Shown here: positions 53,354 to 62,503 of the stretch, piece after piece | How positions within the stretch are numbered: position 1 is the stretch's first letter | How the letters are laid out: every line of letters starts with the position of its first letter | Assembly (NCBI RefSeq): GCF_041821025.1 | Contig: NZ_JBGUAY010000003.1 | Span: 186,001 to 250,000 of the forward strand | From: Egicoccus sp. AB-alg6-2 | Lineage (GTDB): Bacteria; Actinomycetota; Nitriliruptoria; Nitriliruptorales; Nitriliruptoraceae | DNA: 64,000 bases | Reading direction: 5' to 3' | Position numbers and translations under genes: made by a program | Notes under the pieces: generated by a model | Database searches by the model: none | Seen by the model: only the letters and a program-made list of their open reading frames with translations | What the model was told of the DNA's origin: nothing

Positions 53354-53383
53354 GTCAGGACCGTACTTTCCCACGGTCCTGAC
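53354..53383. promoter_or_regulatory. 11-bp inverted repeat, CGNR/EamA operator candidate
   Basis: GTCAGGACCGT (53354-53364) is repeated inverted as ACGGTCCTGAC (53373-53383) with an 8-base AT-richer spacer ACTTTCCC, in the 95-base gap between divergent CGNR and EamA genes. Two or more dimers could bind here. Control by CGNR protein is inferred from position. Confidence 0.6.
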
Positions 53384-53419
53384 GTCCACTGACCGGACCG
53401 GTGACACGAAGGTGGTGGG

Positions 53420-54394
53420 ATGACGGCGACGGAGACCCGGCCGGTGGCGCGCGCCACGCGTGTCGGCCTGGGCATGGCCGTGCTCTCGGCATTCACCTTC
53501 GGTTCGTCCGGGCCGATGGCCAAGGCCCTGATCGAATCGGGGTGGACCTCCGCGGCGGCCGTACTGGTGCGCATCGGCGGGGCGGCCCTGCTGCTCGGGG
53601 CCGTGGCACTGGTGGTGCGCCGTGGCCGCGTGCGCGTGTCGGCGACCTCGCTGCGCCACCTGGTCGTCTACGGGATCGTGGCCATGGCCGGGGTGCAGCT
53701 GGCGTTCTTCAACGCCGTCCGCACCCTGGACGTCGGCGTCGCCCTGCTGCTGGAGTTCACGGCCCCGGTCCTGCTCGTGCTGTGGACCGCGCTGCGCACC
53801 CGCACGCTGCCGGCTCGGGCGACGATGCTCGGCGCGGCCCTGACCGTCGTGGGGCTGGTCCTCGTGCTCGACCTCGCCGGCGCCGGCTCGGTCGACCCGG
53901 TCGGCGTGGCCTGGGGCATGCTCGCCGCCGTGTGCGTCGCGGCGTTCTTCGTGCTGTCCGAGCGCCAGCACGACGACCTGCCGCCGCTCGTGATGGCCGC
54001 CGGCGGCACGCTGGTCGGCGCGATCGTCATCGCGCTGGCCGGCGCGATCGGCCTCGTCCCGATCGCGTTCACGGCGGTGGACGTGGTCCTCGTGGGCATC
54101 GAGACCGCGTGGTGGGTGCCGGCCCTGTGGCTCGTCGCCGTCTCGACGGCCGTCGCCTATCTCGCCGGCATCGGCGCCGTACAGCGACTCGGCACGCGGC
54201 TGTCGTCCTTCGTCGGCCTGACCGAGGTCCTGTTCGCCGTGCTGACCGCGTGGGTGCTGCTCAGTGAGGTCCCGGGTCCCAGGCAGGTGCTCGGCGCGAT
54301 CGCCATCGTGGGTGGCATCGTCGTCGTACGCCGCTCCGAGGCACGGGTCGTGCGCGACTCGGCCGCCCTGCTGGAGCCGGGCGTCGCCCCCTGA
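53420..54394 (+). CDS. EamA-family (DMT) transporter
   Basis: The 324-residue carrier has ten membrane segments in two EamA repeats. AFTFGSSGPMAKALIESGW, the AGVQLAFFNAVRTLDVGVAL end of repeat one, and AYLAGIGAVQRLGTRLSSFVG in repeat two match RhtA/YdcZ-like exporters of amino acids or metabolites. It lies divergent from the CGNR regulator. ATG 53420 follows GGTGG weakly. Confidence 0.9.
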   Translation: MTATETRPVARATRVGLGMAVLSAFTFGSSGPMAKALIESGWTSAAAVLVRIGGAALLLGAVALVVRRGRVRVSATSLRHLVVYGIVAMAGVQLAFFNAVRTLDVGVALLLEFTAPVLLVLWTALRTRTLPARATMLGAALTVVGLVLVLDLAGAGSVDPVGVAWGMLAAVCVAAFFVLSERQHDDLPPLVMAAGGTLVGAIVIALAGAIGLVPIAFTAVDVVLVGIETAWWVPALWLVAVSTAVAYLAGIGAVQRLGTRLSSFVGLTEVLFAVLTAWVLLSEVPGPRQVLGAIAIVGGIVVVRRSEARVVRDSAALLEPGVAP

Positions 54395-54455
54395 CCGCAC
54401 CGTCACCCCACGAACCCGGGATCCTGGCGTACGCACGGCACCATCGGCGAGCCGC

Positions 54456-55838
54456 CTACCGGAGGTCGGCGAAGACGCCGCCGACCCGTTCGATGCCCGC
54501 GGCGATCTCGTCGGGGGCCACCCCGAGTCGCACCTCGGGGACCATGCCGCACGCCTGTGCGAGCCGGTCGCGCAACTCGTGCCCGTCCTCGCCGAGGCCG
54601 CCGGCCACCTCGACGCGCAGGTGGTCGCCGTTTTCGGCAGCCACCACCTCGACCCGCCAGTCCACGACGCCCGGGGCGCGCGAGAGCACGCTGGCGACGC
54701 CGCGGAGGTCGACCGTGCCCACATCCGCGCCGGTGCGGAAGGGCAGTTGCCACGCGGACGGCTCGATGGTTCCGCCCAGGCGTGGCAGCGTGCGCCCGCA
54801 GCCCGGGCATGCCCCGGTCACCAGTGGCTCGACCCAGGCGCCGGTCCGGTAGCGCACCAGGGCCGTGCCGTGCCACCCCAGCGAGGTCAGCGTCAGGTCC
54901 CCGTCGGCTTCGGTCGGCGCCCCGGTGAACGGGTCGACGACCTCGAGGTGCTCGAGGTCGGGGTAGGTGTGCAGCCCACTGGCGGGAGCGCACTCGGCCC
55001 ACAGTACACGCGACTCGGTGGGTCCCCACAGGGCGAGGACGGGCACGCCGCTGTCCCCGTCGGTGAAGGCGCCGGCCAGGGCCTTGCGCCGCGCCTCGTC
55101 GGGTGGCGGGCCGAGCACCAGCAGACGGCGCAGTCCCGCGGTCGTCACCCGTGCGGCACGCAACGCGTCGGCGAGCGCGTCGACCTCGTCGGCCGCGACC
55201 GCCAGCACCGTCGGTGACAGGGCGCGGATGGCGTCGACGACCTCGGCATAGCCGGCGTCCGTGCGTGGATGCGCGGCCGTGATCGAGGCGCCCGCCGCGA
55301 GGTGCACCATCCCGAGGTGGTGCAACGTCGGGCCGCACCGAACGGCCGAGACCAGCACGTCGCTCGGGTCGACACCGGCCACGGCGGCCGAGCGTGCGCC
55401 CGCTCGATGCATGCGGTCGAGATCGCTGCGGGACGAGGCGACCCACCACGAGCCGTCGCTGCCCGCCCGCTGCAGGAGCAGCGGCTGGTACTCGTGCAGG
55501 AGCAGGTCGCGCCTGCCGGCGGCGCCACGGCGTCCGATCCCGGCCGTCAGCCGACGAATCGTGGTGGCGGGCGCATGAGCCCTGACCTCGTCCTCGGTCG
55601 GGGCGACCACGGCGGACGAGCCGCGGTCACCGCCGGCCAACAGCTCGGTTTCGCGGACGGTCGGCAGGCGCCGCAGCGTGCCGAGGTCGCCCGCATCGGC
55701 GGCCGCGATCCCGGACGCCTCGGCGAGCGCGCCCCAGAACGGCGCGGCAGCGACCACCGTGGGGAGCCAGTCGGCGAGCAGCCGGTCCCGCACCCGAGCC
55801 TGCTCGTCGGGGTCACGTTGGTCCCACGTCGCCGCCAC
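54456..55838 (-). CDS. Phenylacetate-CoA ligase-like adenylate-forming protein
   Basis: A 460-residue protein resembling the PaaK branch of adenylate-forming enzymes (VRCGPTLHHLG; ALWGPTESRVLWAECA; LTLTSLGWHGTALVRYRTGA; ACPGCGRTLPRLGG). The usual P-loop SSGTTG is not present near residue 95 (the area reads LTAGIGRRGAAG), so activity is uncertain. It is downstream of etfBA on the same strand, 97 bases after etfA, and a CoA-ester role with ETF-linked dehydrogenation is possible. Confidence 0.7.
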   Translation of the reverse strand: MAATWDQRDPDEQARVRDRLLADWLPTVVAAAPFWGALAEASGIAAADAGDLGTLRRLPTVRETELLAGGDRGSSAVVAPTEDEVRAHAPATTIRRLTAGIGRRGAAGRRDLLLHEYQPLLLQRAGSDGSWWVASSRSDLDRMHRAGARSAAVAGVDPSDVLVSAVRCGPTLHHLGMVHLAAGASITAAHPRTDAGYAEVVDAIRALSPTVLAVAADEVDALADALRAARVTTAGLRRLLVLGPPPDEARRKALAGAFTDGDSGVPVLALWGPTESRVLWAECAPASGLHTYPDLEHLEVVDPFTGAPTEADGDLTLTSLGWHGTALVRYRTGAWVEPLVTGACPGCGRTLPRLGGTIEPSAWQLPFRTGADVGTVDLRGVASVLSRAPGVVDWRVEVVAAENGDHLRVEVAGGLGEDGHELRDRLAQACGMVPEVRLGVAPDEIAAGIERVGGVFADLR

Positions 55839-55890
55839 CCGCCTGCTCCTCCGCCCGCCGCGCAGCGTAATTCCCCTGTCGCACGCGAAC

Positions 55891-55916
55891 GCGGGCGCCT
55901 CCGCAGAAGCGCCCGC
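55891..55916 (-). terminator. Hairpin after etfA
   Basis: GCGGGCGC (55891-55898) and GCGCCCGC (55909-55916) form an 8-base stem with a 10-base loop, 19 bases after the etfA stop. No U-run follows, so it is a weak terminator or an mRNA 3'-end stabiliser. Confidence 0.45.
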
Positions 55917-55934
55917 GCCGTCGCTCGAAGTGGG

Positions 55935-56918
55935 TCAGCCCTTGCGCGCCTTCAGCTCCTCGATCAGCTTGGGAACCACGGTGTAGAGGTCGCCCACGAT
56001 GCCGAAGTCGGCGATCTGGAAGATCGGCGCCTCGCCGTCCTTGTTGATCGCGATGATGTTCTGCGACGTCTGCATGCCGGCGCGATGCTGGATCGCACCG
56101 GAAATGCCGGATCCGATGTAGAGCATCGGCGACACGGTCCGGCCGGTCTGGCCGATCTGGTAGCGGTGGGGATACCAACCGGCATCGGTCGCGGCGCGCG
56201 ACGCACCGACGCCGGCACCGAGCACGTCGGCGAGCTCCTCCATCAGCTTGAAGCCGTCCTCGCTGCCCAGGCCCCGACCGCCGGAGACCACGATGGCCGC
56301 CTCGGCGATGTCGGGACGGTCCGCGGTGACCTGCTTCTCGACCGAGGTCACCTTGGCCTTGGTCGCGGTCTCGGACAGCGTGACGTCGATCTCGACGAGC
56401 TCGGCAGCGCCGCCGCCGGTCTCCTCGGCGACGAACGCGTTGTTGGAGATCCCGACGAACTGCTTCACCCCGTCGGCGAAGGTGCAGCGCGTGATCAATT
56501 CGCCGCCGAAGACCTCCTTGGTGGCCTGCAGCTTGCCGTCGACGACCTCGACGCCGGTCGCGTCGGTGATCACCCCCGCCTCGACACGGATCGCGAGCCG
56601 CGCGGCGACGTCCTTGACCAGGTTGGTGGAAGCGAAGAACAGCACCTGTGCGCCCGAGGTGTCGATCACCTGTTGCAGGGCCTCGACCTGCGGCAGGGTC
56701 ACGTACCCGAAGGCGTCGGACGAATTCCAGCTGTACAGCTTGGTCGCGCCGTGGCGGCCGAGCACCTCGGCGGCTCCGGCGCCACCCTCGCCCAGCCACA
56801 CGGCCGAGACGGTGTCACCGGTCTGGCCGGCCACCTGGTTCGCGGCCGCGAGCATCTGCAGGGACAGCTTGCGGGGCTGACCCTCGGCGTGGTCGATCAG
56901 TACGAGCAGCTCACCCAT
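55935..56918 (-). CDS. etfA: Electron transfer flavoprotein alpha subunit
   Basis: The 327-residue subunit binds FAD and carries electrons from acyl-CoA and other dehydrogenases to ETF-quinone oxidoreductase. The FAD-binding C-terminal part has [34 protein letters not shown], and [16 protein letters not shown], as expected. The sequence starts [13 protein letters not shown]. It follows etfB after 43 bases. Corresponds in place to Rv3028c of M. tuberculosis. Confidence 0.96.
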   Translation of the reverse strand: MGELLVLIDHAEGQPRKLSLQMLAAANQVAGQTGDTVSAVWLGEGGAGAAEVLGRHGATKLYSWNSSDAFGYVTLPQVEALQQVIDTSGAQVLFFASTNLVKDVAARLAIRVEAGVITDATGVEVVDGKLQATKEVFGGELITRCTFADGVKQFVGISNNAFVAEETGGGAAELVEIDVTLSETATKAKVTSVEKQVTADRPDIAEAAIVVSGGRGLGSEDGFKLMEELADVLGAGVGASRAATDAGWYPHRYQIGQTGRTVSPMLYIGSGISGAIQHRAGMQTSQNIIAINKDGEAPIFQIADFGIVGDLYTVVPKLIEELKARKG

Positions 56919-56961
56919 CGAACATTTCCTCTCGAAATCGTCGCATCTGCCGCGAGCCGGC

Positions 56962-57747
56962 TCAGACGAACTTCTTGGACTGCATCCAGTCGGCCAGCTG
57001 CGCCGCGGTGGATCCGGACCCGTCGTCCTCGACGATGGTCCCGGCCTCCTTCGGCGGGCGCTGCTCGAACTCGGTCAGCACCGCGCGGGCGTTGGCCTGC
57101 CCGACCTGCGAGGTGTCGACGCCGAGGTCGGCGGCCGACTTGACGTCCAGCGGCTTGGACTTGGCGGCCATGATCCCCTTGAAGGAGGGGTAGCGGGGCT
57201 CGTTGATCGCCTCGACGACGCTGACGATCGCCGGCAACGTGGACTCGACCACGTCGTAGCCCTCTTCGTGCTCGCGGTGGACCACGACCTTGTCACCGTC
57301 CACCTCGAGGTGGCGTGCGTACGTCAAAGACGGCAGCCCCAGGATCTCGGCGACGGCAGCCGGCACGACACAGGTGCGGGCATCGGTGGCCTGGTTGCCG
57401 AAGATGACGAGGTCGAACTCCTCGCCCTCGAGCGCCTTGGCGATCGCGCGCGCGGTCCCGATCGCATCCGAGCCCGCCAGGGCGTCGTCGGTGATCTGTA
57501 CCGCCGCGTCGAGCCCGTACGACAGCGCCTTGCGCAAGATCGGCTGGGCGGACTCCGGGCCCATGAGCAGGACCTTCACCTCGGCACCGTGGCTCTCCTT
57601 GAGCCGCACCGCCTCCTCGATCGAGAACTCGTTGATCGGACACAGGACCGACTCGATCCCGTCACGATCCACGGTCTTGTCGTTGGGATCGATGTTCTTC
57701 TCGCCTGCCGTGTCGGGCACGCGCTTGACCGGGACGATGACCTTCAT
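56962..57747 (-). CDS. etfB: Electron transfer flavoprotein beta subunit
   Basis: The 261-residue beta subunit carries an AMP-binding site and docks partner dehydrogenases. MKVIVPVKRVPDTAG, NEFSIEEAVRLKE, AIAKALEGEEFDLVIFGNQATD, and the recognition loop near SLTYARHLEVDGDK are present. First gene of etfBA. It is divergent from the methyltransferase gene, the same arrangement as Rv3029c/Rv3030. Confidence 0.96.
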   Translation of the reverse strand: MKVIVPVKRVPDTAGEKNIDPNDKTVDRDGIESVLCPINEFSIEEAVRLKESHGAEVKVLLMGPESAQPILRKALSYGLDAAVQITDDALAGSDAIGTARAIAKALEGEEFDLVIFGNQATDARTCVVPAAVAEILGLPSLTYARHLEVDGDKVVVHREHEEGYDVVESTLPAIVSVVEAINEPRYPSFKGIMAAKSKPLDVKSAADLGVDTSQVGQANARAVLTEFEQRPPKEAGTIVEDDGSGSTAAQLADWMQSKKFV

Positions 57748-57932
57748 GAAGCCGTTTCCCTCTCGTGGTCCGACGCACCGCCGGCGTGGCGGCGCGGTGC
57801 TCGGGTGCTCTGCACGCGATCGAATTGGAGCGGACGCTCAAAGTCAAATCCCCGGGCCGTCCCAACGACGCGGCGCGGCGAGCGTCCGAGCCGATGTCCG
57901 GCCGCGGGGAGCGCAACCGTAGGCTCGGATCC

Positions 57933-58757
57933 ATGCCTGATGCGCCGCCCCCAGCCGACCACACTGACCCCGTCCGCGCCGACGGCGTACGCGGCACGCC
58001 GCGGGACCTGGCGCTGACCGGCGAGCGGACGCTGCCCGGCGTTCCCGACGAGAACTACTGGTTCCAGCGGCACGTCGTGGCCTACGAACTCGGCGCCGAG
58101 CTCGCGACGGCGTCCGGCGTCGAGACCGTGCTCGACGCCGGGTGCGGCGAGGGCTACGGGCTGGCGATGCTGGCGGCAACCGGGCTGAGCCGTGTTGTCG
58201 GCGTCGACCTCGACGAGGCGGCCGTCGCGCACGCCGGCGCACGGTACGGCCTGAACCCGGCCATCGAGGTGCACGCGGCGGAGCTGATGGCGCTGCCACT
58301 GGACGACGACGCGATCGACCTGACCGTGTCGTTCCAGGTGATCGAGCACCTCCACGACATCCCGGGCTATCTGCGCGCACTGCGCCGCGTCACACGGAAC
58401 GGCGGCGTGGTCGCCATCGCCACGCCCAATCGCCTGACCTTCACCCCTGGCAGCGACGTCCCCGTCAACCCGTTCCACACCCGCGAGTTCACCGCAGCTG
58501 AACTCCACGAGGAGCTGACGACGGCGGGGCTGGAGGTGCAACGCCTGCTGGGCGTCCATCACGGTGACCGCCTTCGGGGCATCGAGGCTGCGGCGGGTCG
58601 ACCGCTGACCGACCTGCTGACGGAAGCCACGCCCGACGCCTGGCCGTCCTGGGTGCGACGCACCGTGCATGCGGTCCGGCCGTCGTGGTTCGAACTGCGC
58701 GACGACGCACTCGACGCCAGCCTCGACCTCGTCGCGGTCTGCCGGGTGGTGGGATGA
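57933..58757 (+). CDS. SAM-dependent methyltransferase, Rv3030/MeT1-like
   Basis: A 274-residue class I methyltransferase. The SAM motif is LDAGCGEGYG (67-76); LTGERTLPGVPDENYWFQRH, FQVIEHLHDIPG, and ATPNRLTFTPGSDVPVNPFHTREF are shared with mycobacterial Rv3030, a 1-O-methyltransferase in methylmannose polysaccharide (MMP) synthesis. Its stop overlaps the GH57 start (ATGA). The start is provisional because the ribosome site is weak. Methylation of a sugar or oligosaccharide is the likely role. Confidence 0.88.
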   Translation: MPDAPPPADHTDPVRADGVRGTPRDLALTGERTLPGVPDENYWFQRHVVAYELGAELATASGVETVLDAGCGEGYGLAMLAATGLSRVVGVDLDEAAVAHAGARYGLNPAIEVHAAELMALPLDDDAIDLTVSFQVIEHLHDIPGYLRALRRVTRNGGVVAIATPNRLTFTPGSDVPVNPFHTREFTAAELHEELTTAGLEVQRLLGVHHGDRLRGIEAAAGRPLTDLLTEATPDAWPSWVRRTVHAVRPSWFELRDDALDASLDLVAVCRVVG

Positions 58758-60430
58758 ACGGGGAGCTCGCCCTGGTCCTGCACACCCATTTGCCCTACCT
58801 GAAGGGGCACGGGGTGTGGCCGGTGGGCGAGGAGTGGCTCTTCCAGGCCTGGGCGGGGTCGTGGCTGCCGGTGACGCGGGTACTCGAGCGCCTGGCCGAG
58901 GACGGGCACCGCGACGTCCTCACCCTCGGGGTCACGCCGTTGGCGGCGCACCAGGTCCGGGACGCGCAGCTCGGCAACGATCTCGGTATCTGGATCGCCG
59001 GCCAGATGTGGCGCAGCGAGGAACAGCGCTGGCACCGGCACATGGGCATCGAGGTCGTCGAACTCGCCACCTACTACTGGCGCCACTTCGCCGACCTGCT
59101 GGCCTACCACGAGGACGTGCAGTCCCGAGGCGGCCTGACGTCGGTGTGGGCCGACCTTGCGGCCAACGGGGTGGTCGAGCTGCTCGGCGGGCCGGCGACC
59201 CACCCCTACCTGCCGCTGATCGCCGACCCGGCCGAGATCGATGCGCAGCTCGCCGTCGGCCTCGACGACCATGCGACCTGGGCGCCGCGGCGACCGACGG
59301 GCCTGTGGGCTCCGGAGATGGCTTACCGCCCACAGGGACGGGTCGCCGACCCGACCGCCGAGCCGCTGCACGTCGATCGCCACGGGACGCCGACGTTGCT
59401 GCGGGTGGGTCGCGAGTTGCCCGGCCTCGAGACGCAGTACGCCGCGCACGGGATCGACCACGTGCTGGTGGACACCGCCACGCTTTGGGACGCCGCCGGC
59501 CGGCCCACCCGCGACTGGACCGCCGACGAGGTGCTCTCGCCCGGAGAGGTGGCCGGGTTCGACGAGATCCACGACGGCGTCCTGATCGGCGACAGCGACG
59601 TCGTCGCCTACGCCCGCGACGTCACGATCAGCAGCCACGTGTGGTCGGCGTCGGCCGGCTACCCCGCCGACGCGTGGTACCGCGACTACTACGCACACGG
59701 CACGTTCGGCACGCACCCCTCGTGGCGGGTCACCGACCACGCACTTCCCCCGGACGCCAAGGAGCCCTACGTCCCTGCCGCGGCGGACGCCCGCGTGGAC
59801 GTACACGCCGACCATTTCCACACGGCCCTGCGTGCGACGCTCCGGCCGCGTCCGGACACGCTGGTGGTCGCGGCCTTCGACACCGAGCTCTTCGGGCACT
59901 GGTGGTTCGAGGGACCGGCCTGGCTCGAGGCGGTCCTTCGTCGCGTCGCGGATGATCCGGACCTGCGCACCTCGACGCTCGCGTCACGGCGGGAGCGGCG
60001 GCCGCCGACACGCCGGCTGACGCTGCCCGAATCGTCCTGGGGCCACGCCAAGAGCCACGCGAGCTGGGTGGACGGGGCGACCCGACCGATGTGGCAGGCG
60101 ATCGACGACGCCCGCGGCCGGGCCCGGTCAGCCCTGGCCGGTGGCAGAGGCAGCGCACGGGTCCGGCGGCAGCTCGCGCGGGAACTGGCGCTGCTCACGA
60201 CCTCCGACTGGCCCTACATGGTGATCCGAGGCAACGCCGCCGGGTACGCGCACGAACGTGTCTCGGCGCACGCCGGCGCGATCGATCGCCTCTGCCGGCT
60301 GCTCGAGTCCGACGACGGGGACTCCGCGGCCGAAGTCGAGGCAGCCCGACTGGCCGCCATCGACGCCGCACCGCGGGATCCCGACGCACTGGTCGCCGCC
60401 TTGCAGGCCGACGGCACCTCCGTCGGGTAG
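58754..60430 (+). CDS. GH57 enzyme, Rv3031-like (endomannanase or branching enzyme)
   Basis: A 558-residue GH57 enzyme. Region 1 is HTHLPY (10-15), the nucleophile Glu188 is in GLWAPEMAY, and the acid Asp376 is in AFDTELFGHWW. The C-terminal helical domain (ARELALLTTSDWPYMVI) is present. It was once called an alpha-1,4-glucan branching enzyme, but its mycobacterial counterpart (Rv3031, MmpH) is reported to be an alpha-1,4-endomannanase acting on MMP. Coupling to the MeT1-like gene favours the latter; substrate cannot be read off. Confidence 0.88.
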   Translation: MNGELALVLHTHLPYLKGHGVWPVGEEWLFQAWAGSWLPVTRVLERLAEDGHRDVLTLGVTPLAAHQVRDAQLGNDLGIWIAGQMWRSEEQRWHRHMGIEVVELATYYWRHFADLLAYHEDVQSRGGLTSVWADLAANGVVELLGGPATHPYLPLIADPAEIDAQLAVGLDDHATWAPRRPTGLWAPEMAYRPQGRVADPTAEPLHVDRHGTPTLLRVGRELPGLETQYAAHGIDHVLVDTATLWDAAGRPTRDWTADEVLSPGEVAGFDEIHDGVLIGDSDVVAYARDVTISSHVWSASAGYPADAWYRDYYAHGTFGTHPSWRVTDHALPPDAKEPYVPAAADARVDVHADHFHTALRATLRPRPDTLVVAAFDTELFGHWWFEGPAWLEAVLRRVADDPDLRTSTLASRRERRPPTRRLTLPESSWGHAKSHASWVDGATRPMWQAIDDARGRARSALAGGRGSARVRRQLARELALLTTSDWPYMVIRGNAAGYAHERVSAHAGAIDRLCRLLESDDGDSAAEVEAARLAAIDAAPRDPDALVAALQADGTSVG

Positions 60431-60471
60431 GTGCCGAGGACGCAGGACCGGTGCCTCCCGGTCGTTGCCGA

Positions 60472-60487
60472 TGACGCAACGATGTCA
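60472..60487. promoter_or_regulatory. TGACGC-N4-GCGTCA-like site 1
   Basis: TGACGC-AACG-ATGTCA matches the palindrome TGACGC-N4-GCGTCA at 10 of 12 positions. It is the weakest of four copies between 60.4 and 63.7 kb, about 290 bases before the GGDEF-EAL gene. Confidence 0.4.
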
Positions 60488-60672
60488 GGCGAAGGTGCCC
60501 CACCTGGGTCTCGTCGCGGCCAACCAGCGGTGCCATCATCTGGGCGGCGACGGTGCCCCCGCCCTGTCGCCGGACCGGCACGGCCGGCGCGAGCTCCCCC
60601 CGTCCGCGCTGCCCGTGCCGGTCACGTCTGTCGGCACGGGGCAGGCTCGCGCCTCCGACGGCGGCACCGAAC

Positions 60673-60688
60673 TGACGCATCTGCATCA
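60673..60688. promoter_or_regulatory. TGACGC-N4-GCGTCA-like site 2
   Basis: TGACGC-ATCT-GCATCA matches at 11 of 12 positions, and the flanking AC and GT extend the symmetry to 8-base arms with one mismatch. It lies 90 bases before the GTG of the GGDEF-EAL gene. Confidence 0.5.
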
Positions 60689-60778
60689 GTGCGATCAGGG
60701 CCGGATGGGTCTGCGCAAGCGGTCGATGGCCGCGCAGGATGGCATCGATCGAGCAGCACGAAGGCCGAGGGAGCAGCC

Positions 60779-62401
60779 GTGGACCGCAAGGGGAACCCGC
60801 CGGAGCGTCCGGCCGTCTGGCACCGGCTGCTGGCCCTCACGGCCGCCGCGATGCTGGCACCGTTGCTGATGCTGCACCACAGCACCATGGCTGCACCGCA
60901 CGGGGTAGCCCTGACCGGCGGCTCGATGCTGCTGTCCGTGCTCGTCATCCACCAGCTTCACGGCCTGACCTCGCGGATCCGTGTGCAGGCGGCGGAGCTG
61001 CGACAGCTGGCCACGACGGACCCGTTGACCGGCGCCGTCAACCGCCGGCAATTCGAGGACGCGCTGACACGGGCGCTCGCGCAGGCCGCGAGCGAAAACA
61101 CCGGGGTCAGTCTCGCCGTGCTCGACCTCGACCACTTCAAACGGTTCAACGACCGCAACGGCCACCTCGCCGGCGACCAACTCCTGCAGGAGATGACCGC
61201 CGCCTGGCGCACCCAGTTGCGGCCGACCGACGTCCTGGCACGGTTCGGGGGCGAGGAGTTCGTGGTCCTGCTTCCCGGCGCGACGGCCGACGAGGCCGAG
61301 CAGATCGTCGAGCGACTCCTCGCCCTGGTCCCAGGCAGCCAGACCTGCTCCGCCGGCGTGGCGCATCACGCTCCCGCCCAGGGCACACGGAACCTGCTCG
61401 CCCGCGCCGACCAGGCCCTCTACGTCGCCAAGTGCAGCGGACGGGCCCGGGTCGCCGTGGCGCGACCCACCGTCGGTGCGGTACCCACCGCGCCCCCGGG
61501 GACCCCCGTCGGCATGCCATGCGACGGTGCCAGCCTGCGCGACGAGCTCGAGCTCGCCTTCGCCAGCGGCCAGTTCCGGCTGTTCTATCAACCTCTCGTC
61601 GCGGTGCGGTCGGGGCGGGTGGTGGGCGCCGAGGCGCTCCTGCGCTGGCAGCACCCGACCCGCGGGCTGCTGACACCCGCAGCGTTCCTGCACGAAGCCG
61701 AGGAGATGGGCCTGTTGGTCCAGCTCGGCACGTGGGTGGTGGAGGAAGCCATCCGCGAACGTGCCAACTGGCCGGCCGGCAGCTACGTCAGCATCAACCT
61801 GTCGCCGCGCGAGCTCGAACACACCGTCCGCAGTCGCCTCACCGATCACATCGGCGACGCGTGCACCGCGGCCGGTGTGGACCCGCACGACATCATGATC
61901 GAGGTGACCGAGCAGGCGATCACGGACCTCGACAACACGCTGTCGGCGATGCAGTCCCTGCGGGCGCTCGGGGTGCGACTGGCGCTGGACGACTTCGGCA
62001 CGGGGTACGCGTCGCTGGCGCGGCTGCGTGACCTGCCCTTCGACGTCTGCAAGCTCGACCGCAGCTTCGCCACCAAGATGAACGAACCCGGCGGCCTGAC
62101 CGTCATCCGTGCCGTGCAGACCATGGCGCAGGCGTACGGCATGACCGTCATCGCCGAGGGCATCGAGACGGCCGGTCAGCTGCGACAGCTGGCCGACCTC
62201 GACTGGGAGCTCGTGCAGGGGTTCCACCTGCACCGGCCCATGCCCGCCGAGCAGATCCGCCCGCTGTTCTGCGAGGCGCCGTCCGACGTCCCCGATCCGA
62301 GCGACGTCGCCGCACCCCGCCATCTGCACGAGCTGCCCCGACCGTGGCGGTCGGACGCGTCGGGCCTGGTCATCGGGTGGCGGGCAGGCGCCGCGGTCTG
62401 A
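60779..62401 (+). CDS. GGDEF-EAL protein (c-di-GMP turnover)
   Basis: A 540-residue protein with two N-terminal membrane segments (about 17-35 and 45-60), a GGDEF domain with GGEEF at 157-161 and inhibitory RxxD at 148-151, and an EAL domain (EAL 285-287, then NLSPREL, EVTEQAI, DDFGTGYASL, CKLDRSF, EGIE). All key residues for both activities look present. GTG 60779 has GAGGGAG upstream. It is followed by a NarL regulator 103 bases on, and shares palindromes with it. Confidence 0.9.
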   Translation: MDRKGNPPERPAVWHRLLALTAAAMLAPLLMLHHSTMAAPHGVALTGGSMLLSVLVIHQLHGLTSRIRVQAAELRQLATTDPLTGAVNRRQFEDALTRALAQAASENTGVSLAVLDLDHFKRFNDRNGHLAGDQLLQEMTAAWRTQLRPTDVLARFGGEEFVVLLPGATADEAEQIVERLLALVPGSQTCSAGVAHHAPAQGTRNLLARADQALYVAKCSGRARVAVARPTVGAVPTAPPGTPVGMPCDGASLRDELELAFASGQFRLFYQPLVAVRSGRVVGAEALLRWQHPTRGLLTPAAFLHEAEEMGLLVQLGTWVVEEAIRERANWPAGSYVSINLSPRELEHTVRSRLTDHIGDACTAAGVDPHDIMIEVTEQAITDLDNTLSAMQSLRALGVRLALDDFGTGYASLARLRDLPFDVCKLDRSFATKMNEPGGLTVIRAVQTMAQAYGMTVIAEGIETAGQLRQLADLDWELVQGFHLHRPMPAEQIRPLFCEAPSDVPDPSDVAAPRHLHELPRPWRSDASGLVIGWRAGAAV

Positions 62402-62470
62402 TGCGCTGCCTCGTGTTCGCACGATATTCCGCTCGGGAATGGACAAGCAGACACACGGCCGGCATCTTGT

Positions 62471-62490
62471 CGTGACGCATTCGCGTCACG
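62471..62490. promoter_or_regulatory. TGACGC-N4-GCGTCA site 3 (perfect)
   Basis: CGTGACGC-ATTC-GCGTCACG is a perfect palindrome with 8-base arms. It lies 14 bases before the NarL-type gene start, overlapping its 5' region, so it could act as an autoregulatory operator. Confidence 0.6.
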
Positions 62491-62503
62491 TGGGGAGGCC
62501 GGG

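Larger units (their letters stand above)
60431..60778. other. 348-base intergenic region with regulatory repeats
   Basis: Between the GH57 gene and the GGDEF-EAL gene there is no convincing gene. The region holds two copies of a TGACGC-centred palindrome (60472-60487 and 60673-60688) and a small palindrome AGGTG-CCC-CACCT (60493-60505). A promoter is expected here but no clear -10/-35 pair stands out. Confidence 0.6.
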
